A stretch of 64,000 nt of DNA from Saccopteryx bilineata (lineage: Eukaryota > Chordata > Mammalia > Chiroptera > Emballonuridae), in contig NC_089493.1 in assembly GCF_036850765.1 (NCBI RefSeq), positions 267,084,534-267,148,533 of the forward strand, read 5' to 3'. The first letter of the stretch is position 1. Every line of letters starts with the position of its first letter. The notes beneath the pieces are model-generated. The model made no database searches. It was not told the DNA's origin and saw only the letters and a program-made list of their open reading frames with translations. The translations under genes and the position numbers were made by a program. Below are positions 21,235-30,961 of the stretch, in pieces.

Positions 21235-21711
21235 ACGTTCAACCCATCCGGTAAATGGGACACAGATGATGGAGGAATAGCATCTAAACATCTGCAGCGA
21301 GGTCAAATAAGGATCAGACCAGAGGATTCCCTCCCTTCCCCACTCCCTTTTCTTTCATTTGCCATCTAGCACGTGGAATTCCCTTACCCCACAGCAGTGG
21401 AACCCTAAACTCCAACTCCAGGGGCTCCCCTGCAATGCACGATGTGAGGTAACCGATAGGCAACTCACAGAGTTGCTTATTGTAGTGTGTCAGCAGTGTT
21501 CTTGGTATCCTAAGGAAGGGAGCCTAGACAGTGAAGACTGGGAGAGAAAGGGGCGCTGGCTCTGAGAATGGATTACAGAGTACATTTGCCAAGGGAATCG
21601 TAGAGGCTCTCGGGGCAGGATATGAGATGACCCCATGGGACTAGAAGGAGTTAGTGCAAGCAGTAGCCACCACTGCTCCACACAGGGTCTAGCTACAAGA
21701 ATGCCAGGATG

Positions 21712-22062
21712 GCCCTGGCCGGTCGGCCTGGCGTGTGGGGGACCCGGGTTCGATTCCCAGCCAGGGCACATAGGAGAAGCGCCCATTTGCTTCTCCACCC
21801 CACCCCCTTCCTCTCTGTCTCTCACTTCCCCTCCCGCAGCCAAGGCTCCATTGGAGCAAAGATGGCCCAGGCGCTGGGGATGGCTCCTTGGCCTCTGCCC
21901 CAGGCGCTAGAGTGGCTCTGGTCGCGGCAGAGCAACGCCCCAGAGGGGCAGAGCATCGCCCCTGGTGGGCGTGCCGGGTGGATCCCAGTCGGGCACATGC
22001 GGGAGTCTGACTGTCTCTCCCCGTTTCCAGCTTCGGAAAAATACAAAAAAAAAAAAAAAAAA
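21712..22062 (+). mobile_element. tRNA-derived SINE, family A
   Basis: Lies within the gag remnant with the perfect 15-bp TSD AAGAATGCCAGGATG (21697-21711 and 22063-22077). The head lacks part of the A box (GGTCGGCCTGGCGTG), a small deletion. It has a pure A tail. Confidence 0.92.
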
Positions 22063-22079
22063 AAGAATGCCAGGATGCA

Positions 22080-22600
22080 GCTCAGACACAAGCTGTAGAG
22101 AATCTTTATGTGGGAGTTCCAGTTGGTGTTGATATGCTCACAGCAGCCAGGGCTTATGACATTTCCCAGGCTCAGGCCCACATGAACTGCATCGCCTTTT
22201 CTCAGGTTTTACAGCGGCTTTTAAGACATGGGTTCAGATTCCAGGTACCAAGGCCCCCTACAGGCCCTTTTTGTAAGCATCCATCAGTGACCTAATGAAC
22301 CCTATATTGATTTTATTAATTGCCTGCAAACTGCCATCTCACGACAGGTATAACAAGCAGCAAAGGTGCAATTGGCTTATGAGAATGCAAATGCTGATTG
22401 CTCAAAGGTCTTGGCTCCTTTTAAGGGGCAGCACCCTAATATAGCAGACATGATTAGAGCATGTCAAAATGTAGGTACCAAATTACATCAAGTCCAAGTA
22501 CTTGCTGCTGCTGCATTGCGGCCACAAACTTGTTGTAACTGTGGCAAAGAAGGACATTTTCAGAAAGAGTGCAGGCAGAGCCTAATGGCAACTGTGTAGC
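22080..22600 (+). pseudogene. gag remnant (capsid C-terminus and zinc knuckle)
   Basis: The last part (22366-22599) encodes a betaretrovirus-type capsid C-terminal helix region (residues ANADCSKVLAPFKG and DMIRACQNVG) and a CCHC zinc knuckle of form C-x2-C-x4-H-x4-C (CNCGKEGHFQKEC). A piece upstream (from 22110) looks like capsid in another frame, so at least one frameshift separates them. Gag would package the RNA genome. This copy is broken, contains a SINE upstream and lacks the second zinc knuckle and pro. The family call rests on the motif pattern. Confidence 0.75.
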
Positions 22601-23324
22601 TTGGCTTTTGTGCGTACCCTGAGGGGCTAATTAAAACTCAATCTGAAAATTCCTTATAAAGTTTCAGCAAAGCAGATTGTAAAAAGCCAATATGATCAAT
22701 TGCTATTCTTGTGGTGTTTATACAAATTACCAGGCCAAGTTAAAACTGGACTTACTACTGTAACTAGGACGATCTTAATTTGGCTCTTTAAAAAAAAACT
22801 AAGGGTAATCTTAGGGAGAAAAATTATATATTTCAGTAAAATCCATTAACACACAGTTATGAATATCAGAAACTAGACTGGATCCTGAATCCTTCTGATG
22901 TTCTTGAATGTTCTTAACAAAATGTTTCTGCTATCTTTTGAAAATATAAGTTTGTTTGCCAATGAAAGAACCTGTTTCTAAAGGTCATGAAATATGTTCA
23001 TAAAAGTATCAATCTAAAATTGCTAATTACTTAGTCCTCACTAAAAGTTAAGGTTAGTGGAAATTGAGAATTCTGATTAATTGGAAAGAAATTGTATGGT
23101 TTTAATGATAAAAGGTATAAGGTATGGAGGTACATTTGAAAGGAAAATAAAAAGGAACCTGGGGACATTCTTGGGGGCCTCAGGAGCTTGAGGAATTCAC
23201 CCAAATTTGCAGAAAGGAGCCAACAATGCCTTCTTAAGCACCATCTGCACAAACAAAGGAGTCAGGAGGAGAGACTCACCCAAGATCAATTGTCTCTAAG
23301 GCTCTTTTTTAGTCTTAATTTTTT
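22601..23324 (+). other. degraded ERV interior, unassigned
   Basis: AT-rich sequence with no intact frame and no visible reverse transcriptase, RNase H or integrase motif. It may be pol-derived or deleted and filled DNA. Confidence 0.35.
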
Positions 23325-23482
23325 TTTTTTTTATTCATTTTAGAGAGGAGAGACAGAGAGAGAAGGGGGGGAGGAGCTGGAAGCATCAACTCCCATATGT
23401 GCCCTGACCAGGCAAGCCCAGGGTTTCGAACCGGCGACCTCAGCATTTCCATGTCAATCCACTGCACCACCACAGGTCAGGC
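23325..23482 (-). mobile_element. tRNA-derived SINE, family B
   Basis: Reverse copy: TTATTCATTTTAGAGAGGAG, GAAGCATCAACTCCCATATG and a head ending CACCACAGGTCAGG. The imperfect TSD TTAGTCTTA / CTAGTCTTA flanks it. Confidence 0.85.
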
Positions 23483-23584
23483 TAGTCTTAGTTTTTTTTA
23501 ACATTTCCTCATTTGGACTTCCTGCAGCCGAGAGGCATTTTACACAGCCGAGCAATGGCCTAAGCCTCTCACGTTGTACTAGGA

Positions 23585-23727
23585 CAGCGGTTCTCAACCT
23601 GTGGGTCGCGACCCCGGCGGGGGTCAAACGACCAAAACACAGGGAATTCCCAATGGCTTTAGGCGACCCCTGTGTTTTGGTCGTTCGACCCCCGGCGGGG
23701 TCGCGACCCACAGGTTGAGAACCGCTG
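23585..23727. mobile_element. palindromic SPIN-like hAT fold-back element
   Basis: It begins CAGCGGTTCTCAACCTGTGG and ends with the exact reverse complement. The two arms (about 60 bases each) pair almost perfectly around a short centre (AATTCCCAATGGCTTTAGG). The perfect 8-bp TSD TACTAGGA is at 23577-23584 and 23728-23735. The terminal sequence with GTGGGTCGCGACCC is that of SPIN hAT transposons, as I remember them. Ordinary SPIN copies have short terminal repeats, so this is a fold-back derivative. Confidence 0.9.
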
Positions 23728-23839
23728 TACTAGGATGTATTAGCTGGCCCTGAGTGTCAGAGTCCAGTCAAATTGCTAACCTGGGGGCGAGGGTTTGTTG
23801 CAGTTTTGTCATCAACAGGTCCTCTTAGCATGCCAGTGA

Positions 23840-24180
23840 GGAACGTGAAGCCTTATCGTGAGTTGGCATCGGCCCCTAGGAAGTAACCCGGTTCCAGAGA
23901 TCCAGAAGCTGATAGTGAATCCACCTCCGGGAATGAACCCGGAAGAGAGGAGGAGACCTAACTCACTCCCACGCACTCAGGGAGCGCCTGACATCACCTG
24001 GGGCGCTTTGACGTGTCTAACCAGGCATGCTGAAGAAGTTTTACAAAATGCAGGCACGCCTGTGGCCGCTGAAAACCTGTTTCTCTCTATGCTTGCCCTT
24101 CACCTTCCACTGCGATTGCCGCCACCTGTAGAAAAATGCCCTCCTGGACCTATTGAAGATTTGTACCCTTATTAGCTCAA
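23840..24180 (+). pseudogene. env leader (signal-peptide region) remnant
   Basis: A frame at 23858-24175 carries W-G-A-L-T, an acidic/amphipathic AEEVLQNAGTPVAAENLF stretch and a hydrophobic LSMLALHLPLRLPP segment. This is the layout of the long signal peptide at the start of betaretroviral env (and of Rem/Rec-type products). It stops after about 100 codons, and the surface and transmembrane parts are absent. The frame carries no functional envelope. The call is from pattern resemblance. Confidence 0.5.
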
Positions 24181-24183
24181 ACA

Positions 24184-24196
24184 AGAAAGGGGGAGA
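24184..24196 (+). other. polypurine tract of class II ERV
   Basis: AGAAAGGGGGAGA lies directly before the TG of the 3' LTR, where plus-strand priming is expected. Confidence 0.75.
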
Positions 24197-24613
24197 TGCA
24201 GAGGCCCTGAATAGGAACATAGAACAGGGACACAGGTCAGTGCCCTGAGGCAAAAGCCACAGTGGCGTCACTGACCGAAAGTACTGAACACACGCAGTAT
24301 TGAGCTGAACACAGCACAACAGGGATAGAATTATCAATTCTGATTAATCAATAGGTGGGGACATTTAAGCTTCCTCCCTTGCCCTTTTGTCTGCTCTAAA
24401 GAAGTTCCCCTTCCTGACTTCCTCATTCTCTTCTCTGCTTCCTGACTTCCTCATTCTCATCCCTGCTTCTATTTGTGTGTATCAATAAGTACCCGTAAGG
24501 ACTGGGGGTCGGGGCTGTTCTCCCAAAACCTGTATCGGGGATTGTGAGGCGGTCTCTCTTACGTCCCTTGGTGCACTCCATGTGGTCTCTGAGTGGCCCT
24601 TGTCTCCGTGACA
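24197..24613 (+). mobile_element. 3' LTR of class II ERV
   Basis: Runs from TGCAGAGGCCCTGAAT to TCTCCGTGACA. It contains a local duplication of CTTCCTGACTTCCTCATTCTC (24413-24463) missing from the 5' LTR. The LTRs differ at many sites, so the provirus is old. The right TSD TCTCCC is at 24614-24619. Confidence 0.85.
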
Positions 24614-24619
24614 TCTCCC

Positions 24620-25359
24620 CAAATAACCGGGGAGCCTGTAGAGCTCAAGAGACCCTACTCAGTGAGATGGGTGGACTGGGTCTAATTCCACCCCCCAAAA
24701 TTCTGAGTGATTTTTGGGAAAATCCCTCCCTTTCTCTGGGTCTCAGTTTTTTCATCTGTTAAATGGGTTCAATCATCCTCATAAGTTTGCTGGGAGGAAA
24801 GGAGACCATGTGTGGTTTCTGAGTCATGAGTGGGCAGAGCTCTTTAGAAATCACACAGTCAGCCCCCTCATTTAAAAAATGGGGAAGTAAGCCAGAGAGG
24901 CCACGGACCACCCAAGAGCATACAGTCAAGCTCAACAAGTCTTTGTCTGGGACTCAGCTTTCAGGATAACGGGAGTGTGCTCCTCTCCCAAGAAGCCAGG
25001 TCCCTCCAGGGTAAGGGGATCCCCACTTGGGGGGGGTGCTGTCTTTTTTGGCATCTTGGAAATGTTAATGTTAATTGAGGGAAATTATGCAAAGGAGCCC
25101 AGATTGGAGATGCTCATTTGAATCTCAATCAGGTGCTGCATTAAAAATAGCAGGAGGAAGGAGGTAAGTTTAGAGTGGAGGGAGGCTGCCGGACCCTAAG
25201 CCCTAAGAGGGTCTAGGCTCCCGGGCCCCTCCCTGGTGGGGTGAGCAGGCCCCAGAGCCTGATCCCGCACCCCGGCTCTAACAGCCAGAGACCTCCGCTG
25301 CAGTCCTGCTCTCCCTTTCATACGCTGGACACCCGCACAGCGATTCTAAAAATCAGATC
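24620..25359. other. unique sequence with MIR piece and possible conserved block
   Basis: A MIR-like TTTTTTCATCTGTTAAATGGG is near 24748. The stretch 25040-25160 (GTTAATGTTAATTGAGGG, AATTATGCAAAGG, TTTGAATCTCAATCAGG) is AT-rich, motif-dense and repeat-free, the look of a conserved non-coding element. Confidence 0.35.
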
Positions 25360-25900
25360 TGACCACATAGCTCCTCCGTAAAATAACCTGCTGCGGCTGC
25401 CCATCACTCTCGGGATAAGGCAAGGCCCTTAGTGCATGTTCAGGGCAATCCTGCCTGGCCTCCCCACCCCCAGAGCTCTCCATTTCTCTAGCTGAGGGAA
25501 CACCCATTCTGATCAGCCTGGCCTCGCCCGACTCTGAGCCTTTGCACAGGTCGTTCCTGCCGGCTGGACAGCAGCATCTCCTCTTTCCACCAGGAGGGCT
25601 CCGGTCCTCTTTCAAGCACCAGCTCAGAGGCACCTCCCCAGTGCCTCCAGGCCATGAGGGTTGTTTCTGGCTCTGCTCTTCCACAGACCTCTCCTATAGC
25701 ACCTGCTCTTGGTATCGGTGTGTCTATGGGTCTGGCCACCCTGGGCTACTTGCTCCCCAAGGTCAGGGAACACGTCTGGACATCCCCTAGTCCCGGCCCC
25801 ACCCAGAGCTGGCTCTTCCAATCTGCACAGGAAAGGTCTGGGGTGTATATGAGGGAATGACCATGAGCCACCTCCCTGTGCCCAGCCATGCACCCTCTCT
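25360..25900 (+). mobile_element. L2 fossil
   Basis: CTTTGCACAGGTCGTTCCTGCC, CAAGCACCAGCTCAGAGGCACC, CTCCTATAGCACCTGCTC and GGTCAGGGAACACGTCTGG follow the L2 3'-end order. The open frames on it are chance. Confidence 0.7.
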
Positions 25901-25984
25901 CCAGAAGTAGTTGAATAGGCCTGGGCGACTCTGGGCCCCCACTCCAGCCTGTCCTCAAGGACAACAGGGGGAGGGGAGAGGAGG

Positions 25985-26110
25985 GGAGGAGAGTGAGGAC
26001 GGAGACTGGTTATTAATTAAAAAGCAAGTCATGTGCAGGTCCTGCTTCATTCCAATAAAAACCGTCAGTGGTATTAATTACCAGATCTGGCGATTGACGC
26101 GGGTAGGTTT
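25985..26110. promoter_or_regulatory. candidate conserved non-coding element
   Basis: Repeat-free block with several homeodomain-type cores (TTATTAATTAAAAAGC, GGTATTAATTACCAG). GTATTAATTAC is palindromic. It resembles developmental enhancers. Conservation cannot be checked here. Confidence 0.35.
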
Positions 26111-26309
26111 ACTCAGGCTGGGTGCAGATGCTGGTGGTCAGAATGTCAATGAGCACGCAGCCTCCAGGGCTCAGTCGGGCTGAGGAGCAGCTGGGAGGGG
26201 AGGCCCACCTTGTGCCGGTAACCAGTAATAAATATAACATCACCACCACAAATTACCTCCTGCCAAGCAGGGGCCACGTGACCACTTCCACATGCCTTCT
26301 ATCACCTCC

Positions 26310-26535
26310 CAATCGCCTCTTGAGATTGGTGCTATTTTTATCCCCATTTTACAGCTGAGGACATTTGGGCACAGAGAGGTTTTTTAACTTGACAGGGTCA
26401 CACAGTTAGCAAGTGGCAGCACCAGGACACCAGCCTGTGCTTTTAATTACAAAGGACCTAAGGACATGATGGCTAGCATCATCAAAGCAATCCTTCATGA
26501 CACAGGTGAGGAAACTGAGGCAGTAGAGGGCATCA
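26310..26535 (-). mobile_element. MIR fossil
   Basis: ATCCCCATTTTACAGCTGAGGACA, GGTCACACAGTTAGCAAGTGGCAG and a second GTGAGGAAACTGAGGCAG are reverse MIR core phrases. Confidence 0.6.
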
Positions 26536-27490
26536 CTTGCCAAACCAATACAGCACATTGATGGAGCATAAACCATGTCCCCTCCTCTCCAGCTAAGTGT
26601 GTGTCAGAGGTCTCCACCAGGAAGGGATAGCGGGAAGGGACCTTAGATGGGCCAGAGTTTGGGGCTGAAACCACCTACCCCTTCCTGCTTCTCTCCTTCC
26701 TGCTTCTGCCATCTCCCCAAATTCTCAGTAGCCCAGCTGGGCTGAACCAACCCAGTACTTCTCTGTGTCAGCACCCGGAAGGCAGTCTCAGCCCAGTACC
26801 AGTCTCAGTGGAATTAAAATAGGCCTGACCTAAATACAAACACAGCGCCAACACTGAAAACACGGTTCTTCCCATGGAAACTCCAAATGGGAAGGAAATC
26901 AACGCACTGTAGGAGGAACACCCCCCACCTGGGAAGGAAGGGGGCTGGGCTGCCCCAGGCGCAGGAACAGTGAAATAGGTGTGGCTGTGAAGACTGACAG
27001 TTCCCTAAAATGTCACCAAGTATGGCAAAGAGGTGGATGAGAGGGAGCGACTGCTCCCCTGGCCTGGCCTGGCTGATGATGAGCTCTCGGAGCGAGTCAG
27101 GGAGCCCACGGCATCGCCTCTGTCTGAGACTCGGAGAGGGGAGGCACCCACCCAAGGTCGCCCAGATCATGAGCAGGAGTGGGAGGCAGGTTCTTGGTTT
27201 CTGGGTGGGAAGAGTTTCAGGTCAAGGGGATAGTCGATGGGCTCTGGAGACTGCAGCTTGGGCCCAATTGTTGTGGGCAATGGTTGTGACCGGCCTCAGG
27301 TGGGGGCTCCAGGCAGGCCTGGACTGGGCCCCTAGAATTCTGGCAGAAAAATGCAGTCCTATGGGTGGATGTGCAAACAGACGAATGAGCAAATTATGCT
27401 CCTCATCGCAGGGTTGGCTTCTTGAGCCACCAGGGCCTTATGCTCAGAAGAGCATGGTTAAATGCTCTGCTGTTGCTATTTTGGAAATTT
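26536..27490. other. unique sequence, no gene recognised
   Basis: Several overlapping frames exist on both strands, the longest on + from 27010. They run into the SINE at 27495 and show no domain. Confidence 0.4.
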
Positions 27491-27494
27491 TTAT

Positions 27495-27857
27495 TATTAT
27501 TATTCAGCGAGAGGAGGAGAGGCAGAGAGACAGACTCCTGCATGCGCCCCAACTGGGATCCACCTGGCAAACCCACTAGGGGGAGATGCTCTGCCCATCT
27601 GGGGTCATGCTTGCAACTGAGCTCTTAGTGCCTGAAGCAGAGGCCATGGAGCCATCCTCAGTGCCTGGGGCCAACTGGCTCCAATCCAGCCATGGCTGCA
27701 GGAGGAGAAGACAGAAAGAGAGAGAAAGAGTGCGAGGAGAGAGGGGGAGGGGTGGAGGAGCAGGTAGGTGTTTCTTCTGTGTGCCCTGACTGGGAATCGA
27801 ACTCAGGGCATCCACATGCTGGGCCAACGCTCTACTACTGAGCCAACCAGCCAGGGC
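27495..27857 (-). mobile_element. tRNA-derived SINE, family A (older copy)
   Basis: A diverged reverse copy from GAGAGGAGAGGCAGAGAG to CAACCAGCCAGGGCC. The flanks TTGGAAATTTTTATTATT and TTGGAAATTCTTAATAAT are a decayed TSD. The CTCF-like block is mutated (CCCACTAGGGGGAGATGC). Confidence 0.82.
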
Positions 27858-28340
27858 CTACCTTGGAAATTCTTAATAATTTCATCTTCAAATGTGTGTT
27901 TTGTAAGTGAAGTCCAACAGGGCAATGAGCAGGCACGGGAACAAAGGGATATTCAGAACATGTGTGCCCCTGTTCCATGCCGCCATGTTTGCGCACAGAG
28001 TTGGCGATGCCCCACAGGCATGGATTCTCGTCGGCCCCTGACAAGCAGGAGTCCAGCGAGACCACAGAGGCACAAGGTAAGCAAGCCGTCATATCAAAGA
28101 ACCACTGAATCCAAGAGGCCTCGCTTTCTGTTCAAACCAGACCTTGCTCCAAGTGCAGAAAGGCAACGGCTTTCTAAGAAGCACGAAGGACTGAAGAACC
28201 CTACCATATCCTTACTAACTTGTTATTTCCCCATATTAGCCAAAAGAATGACAGAGAAGGAAAAGGAAAGATGGGGTAACTCGGAGTTTCTTTTCCTTTT
28301 AGTCTTTAAATATCATAGGCCAAAGGTAGAGGGAGTTGGG
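27858..28340. other. unique sequence, no gene recognised
   Basis: No repeat or exon is identifiable in this interval. Confidence 0.35.
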
Positions 28341-28355
28341 AGAAGTGAAGTGAAA

Positions 28356-28688
28356 CCTGACCAGGTGGTGGCACAATGGATAGAGTGTTGGACTGGGATG
28401 CGGAGGACCCAGGTTCGAGATCCCAAGGTCGCCAGTTTGAGCACGGGCTCATCTGGTTTGAGCAAAGCTCACCAGCTTGGACCCAAGGTCGCTGGCTCGA
28501 GCAAGGGGTTACTCGGTCTGCTGAAGGCTCGCGGTCAAGGCACATATGAGAAAGCAATCAATGAACAACTAAGGTGTCGCAACAAAAAACTAATGATTGA
28601 TGCTTCTCATCTCTCTCCGTTCCTGTCTGTCTGTCCCTGTCTATCCCTCTCTCTGACTCTATCTCTGTAAAAAAAAAAAAAAAAAAAA
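28356..28688 (+). mobile_element. tRNA-derived SINE, family C
   Basis: Near-consensus copy with the perfect 15-bp TSD AGAAGTGAAGTGAAA at 28341-28355 and 28689-28703, and a long A tail. Confidence 0.92.
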
Positions 28689-28869
28689 AGAAGTGAAGTG
28701 AAAATAGTTGCAATAGTTTCATGCGCAGTGTGGAAGAGAATGAAATGCACATGCACGTACGGACACAGTAGGAATTGCGTAACCTTGATTATTCTACCTA
28801 CAAGTTAAATGCTGCATCCAAGATTGGCATCAAACAATATGAAGATGAATGGTAAAGAATGAGATGTCC

Positions 28870-29066
28870 CCTGACTCATGATGGCACAGTGGATAAAGCA
28901 TGAACCTGGAAGACTGAAGTTGCTGGTTCAAATTCTTGGGCTTGTCTGGTCAAGGCACATATAGGAAGCAACTACTACAAGCAGATGCTTCCCACTTCTC
29001 CCTCCTCTTTCTCATTCTCTGTCTCCCCTCTCTCCAAAACTCAATAAATAAAGTAAAATTTAAAAA
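28870..29066 (+). mobile_element. tRNA-derived SINE, family B (diverged)
   Basis: CCTGACTCATGATGGCACAG head, GTTGCTGGTTCAAATTC and a CTCAATAAATAAAG tail. The flanks GAGATGTCC and GAAATGTCAA are a weak TSD. Confidence 0.72.
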
Positions 29067-29077
29067 CGAAATGTCAA

Positions 29078-29433
29078 TGACCAGGCTGTGGCCCAGTAGA
29101 TAGAGCATCATCCTGGGATACTGAGGACCTAGGCTCAAAACCCTGAGGTCCCTGGCTTGAGTGCAGGGTCAACTGGCTTGAGCGTGGGCTTGTCAGCTTG
29201 AGCACGGGGTTGCTGTCTTGAGCATGAGATCATAGACATAACCCCATGGTTGCTGGCTTGAGTCCTTGCGCCCAAGGTCACTAGCTTAACTGGAGCCCCC
29301 CAGCTCCAGTCAAGGCATATAAGAGAAAGCAATCAATGTACAACTACAGTGCCACAACTATGAGTTGATGCTTCTCATCTCTCTCCCTTCCTGACTGTTT
29401 ATCCCTTTCTCTCTCTCTTGCTTAAAAAATAAC
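29078..29433 (+). mobile_element. tRNA-derived SINE, family C (variant)
   Basis: TGACCAGGCTGTGGCCCAG head, GCTCAAAACCC, then repeated GGCTTGAGCGTGGG-type units. The TSD GAAATGTCAA is on both sides. Confidence 0.8.
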
Positions 29434-29513
29434 AATGAAATGTCAAAATGAGAATAATTTAAAATTTTCATTTTTCTTTTGTTGGGCAGATAAAATATAT
29501 TATGCTCACCTTG

Positions 29514-30203
29514 TGTTGGGCAGATAAAATGTATTATGCTCACTTTGTTAAAGATAACACGAGGAGGCCATCACCCAGGTGATATTAATGTGTGTTGGGG
29601 TGGGCTAAAGGCAGGCAGAATCCTTGTAGCCTGGGGCTTGGTTTTAGGATTGAGCCTTTCCTACCCTTTTTGCTGTAGGGTGGTACAATCCAATCATGCC
29701 TCAGAAGTGACTTTGTATTAGAGACTACCCTATTTTGTATATTGGATTAAAGGTTGTGAAGCTACACTATAAAATGGGGGCAGAACGGGACTTGGCTCTC
29801 TTGGTTCCTGGGATGATTAGCATGAGAGAGTAGAGCCAGCAGCGGAAGGAGGCCATGTGGAGGAGGCCAGGAGAAGCAGCTAAGATGGCGGAGTGCTGAG
29901 TGAGATGCCAGTTTATGTAGAGTTTGTATCTGGGATAAGGAAGGAGATGGGGAACTGAGGAGAATAAGTCTGGTGAGCTAGAAACCTTTGATTCTAGGAA
30001 ACTCGGATAAGTCAGTGGCTTTGTGAGCACTGAGTGTGACTGGGTTTTGGAGCCCAGTGTGTATTTTTACTTGCCTGCCGGGTGCAAGGTAGGATTAAAG
30101 GCTATGGCCCACCAGTTTGTGGCTCCGTTGTTTCTTTACCGACTGTCTGAATCCAATGGGAACCTGCATGTGAATGGTCACGATGACGGCTCCTGGCCTT
30201 ACA
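29514..30203 (+). mobile_element. 5' LTR of young ERV
   Basis: A 690-bp LTR, TGTTGGG...CTTACA. A TATAAAA box is at 29768-29774 and an ATTAAA poly(A) signal at 30094-30099, so U3/R/U5 can be placed. It differs from the 3' LTR (31315-32004) at only 5 positions, three of them clustered within four bases near 29569. Confidence 0.93.
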
Positions 30204-30205
30204 TT

Positions 30206-30225
30206 TGGCGTAGTCGGCAGGATTC
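30206..30225 (+). other. primer-binding site, tRNA-Ser(AGA)
   Basis: TGGCGTAGTCGGCAGGATTC begins two bases after the LTR. Its reverse complement is the CCA-tailed 3' end of mammalian tRNA-Ser(AGA) as I know it (…GAATCCTGCCGACTACG-CCA), 20 of 20. Confidence 0.85.
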
Positions 30226-30289
30226 AATACAGATCGGCAAGGAGCCTTTGAGCAGTGGAGTAGAGGACTGGCTAGTGTTAGGGTTCCCC

Positions 30290-30961
30290 ATGGCTGTCCT
30301 TTTGGGGATTGTAGGCTGGCTGACTTTTACAGCCATGCGTGAGGAAACTGAGAGCTCTGTGGAAGACGCCGCCCGGGACCTGCAAACCGAGCAGTGGAAG
30401 GAGCTGCAGCAAATGCAGGAGAGACAGATGCTGACCCTGGAGCTGGAGGAAGTGCTGGAGGAGAAGGCCGACCAGGTTTGCGAGATTCGCCTGGAAATGG
30501 AGCAGCTGCTGGAGGAGGAATCACAGGTTCATGAGTTGCAGCTTGCCCTGGGTGTTGTGGAGAGCCAACAGCAGCAGGAGGCCGGGGCTGGGGCTGAGGC
30601 TGAGGCTGAAGCCGGGGCCGGGTCCGAGGCTAAGGCTGAAGCCAAGTCCGGAGCTGCAAGGTCTGTGGAGCAGAAGGTGGCAGTGGACGGAGGCTCGAGC
30701 CCAGCAGCCGGAGCTGGTGTTTTCAGTCCCACTTTGGAGGATGAGGAGAATCGGGCTGGAGTTGCAATCCGCAGTCTCCATAAGATGAGAGCCCAGCTGG
30801 AAGGAGCACCTACTGTGGCCCCGGTAGGTCTGCGATTTTGGGACATAGGGCTGGACATGCTATCTGGAGCAGAGATGGAAATGCTGACTGCCATTGCCAT
30901 GTGCCCCTCTTTGGGACAGTGTAAGACCTGCCAGGATGGCAGGAATGAGGGGGGTGGCTGA
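30290..30961 (+). CDS. 223-residue coiled-coil ORF of young ERV, function unknown
   Basis: I do not recognise this protein. From the ATG at 30290 (C at -3, G at +4) it runs to TGA at 30959-30961. Residues 1-16 are hydrophobic (MAVLLGIVGWLTFTAM), a possible membrane anchor or signal. About 17-85 is a Glu/Gln/Leu-rich predicted coiled coil (ELQQMQERQML, LEEVLEEKADQV). About 88-120 is an Ala/Gly/Glu low-complexity stretch. The tail (to ~223) has VGLRFWDIGLDMLSG and a Cys-containing end. No zinc knuckle, DTG/DSG, YxDD, DDE or furin site is present. The frame is also open upstream through U5 to an ATG at 30023, so the start is uncertain. It is the only long frame in the element. It may be a divergent gag-like product, a captured host segment, or a frame kept open by chance. 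Confidence 0.55.
   Translation: MAVLLGIVGWLTFTAMREETESSVEDAARDLQTEQWKELQQMQERQMLTLELEEVLEEKADQVCEIRLEMEQLLEEESQVHELQLALGVVESQQQQEAGAGAEAEAEAGAGSEAKAEAKSGAARSVEQKVAVDGGSSPAAGAGVFSPTLEDEENRAGVAIRSLHKMRAQLEGAPTVAPVGLRFWDIGLDMLSGAEMEMLTAIAMCPSLGQCKTCQDGRNEGGG

Larger units (their letters stand above)
19803..24196 (+). mobile_element. internal region of decayed betaretrovirus-like provirus
   Basis: Between the LTRs lie gag CA/NC and env-leader remnants. There is little or no recognisable pro/pol, so most of the middle is deleted. No canonical lysine primer-binding site is visible directly after the 5' LTR. The region is a landing pad for later insertions: two nested solo LTRs at 19870-21234, SINE A at 21712-22062, SINE B at 23325-23482 and a hAT palindrome at 23585-23727. 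It cannot make a virus. Confidence 0.75.

Noticed and set aside
23454..23711. 85-codon minus frame
   Set aside because: Crosses a SINE B end and the SPIN-like palindrome, so it is a chance frame.
27768..28670. 300-codon + frame
   Set aside because: Begins in a family A SINE and ends in a family C SINE, so both ends are repeat sequence and the middle has no domain.
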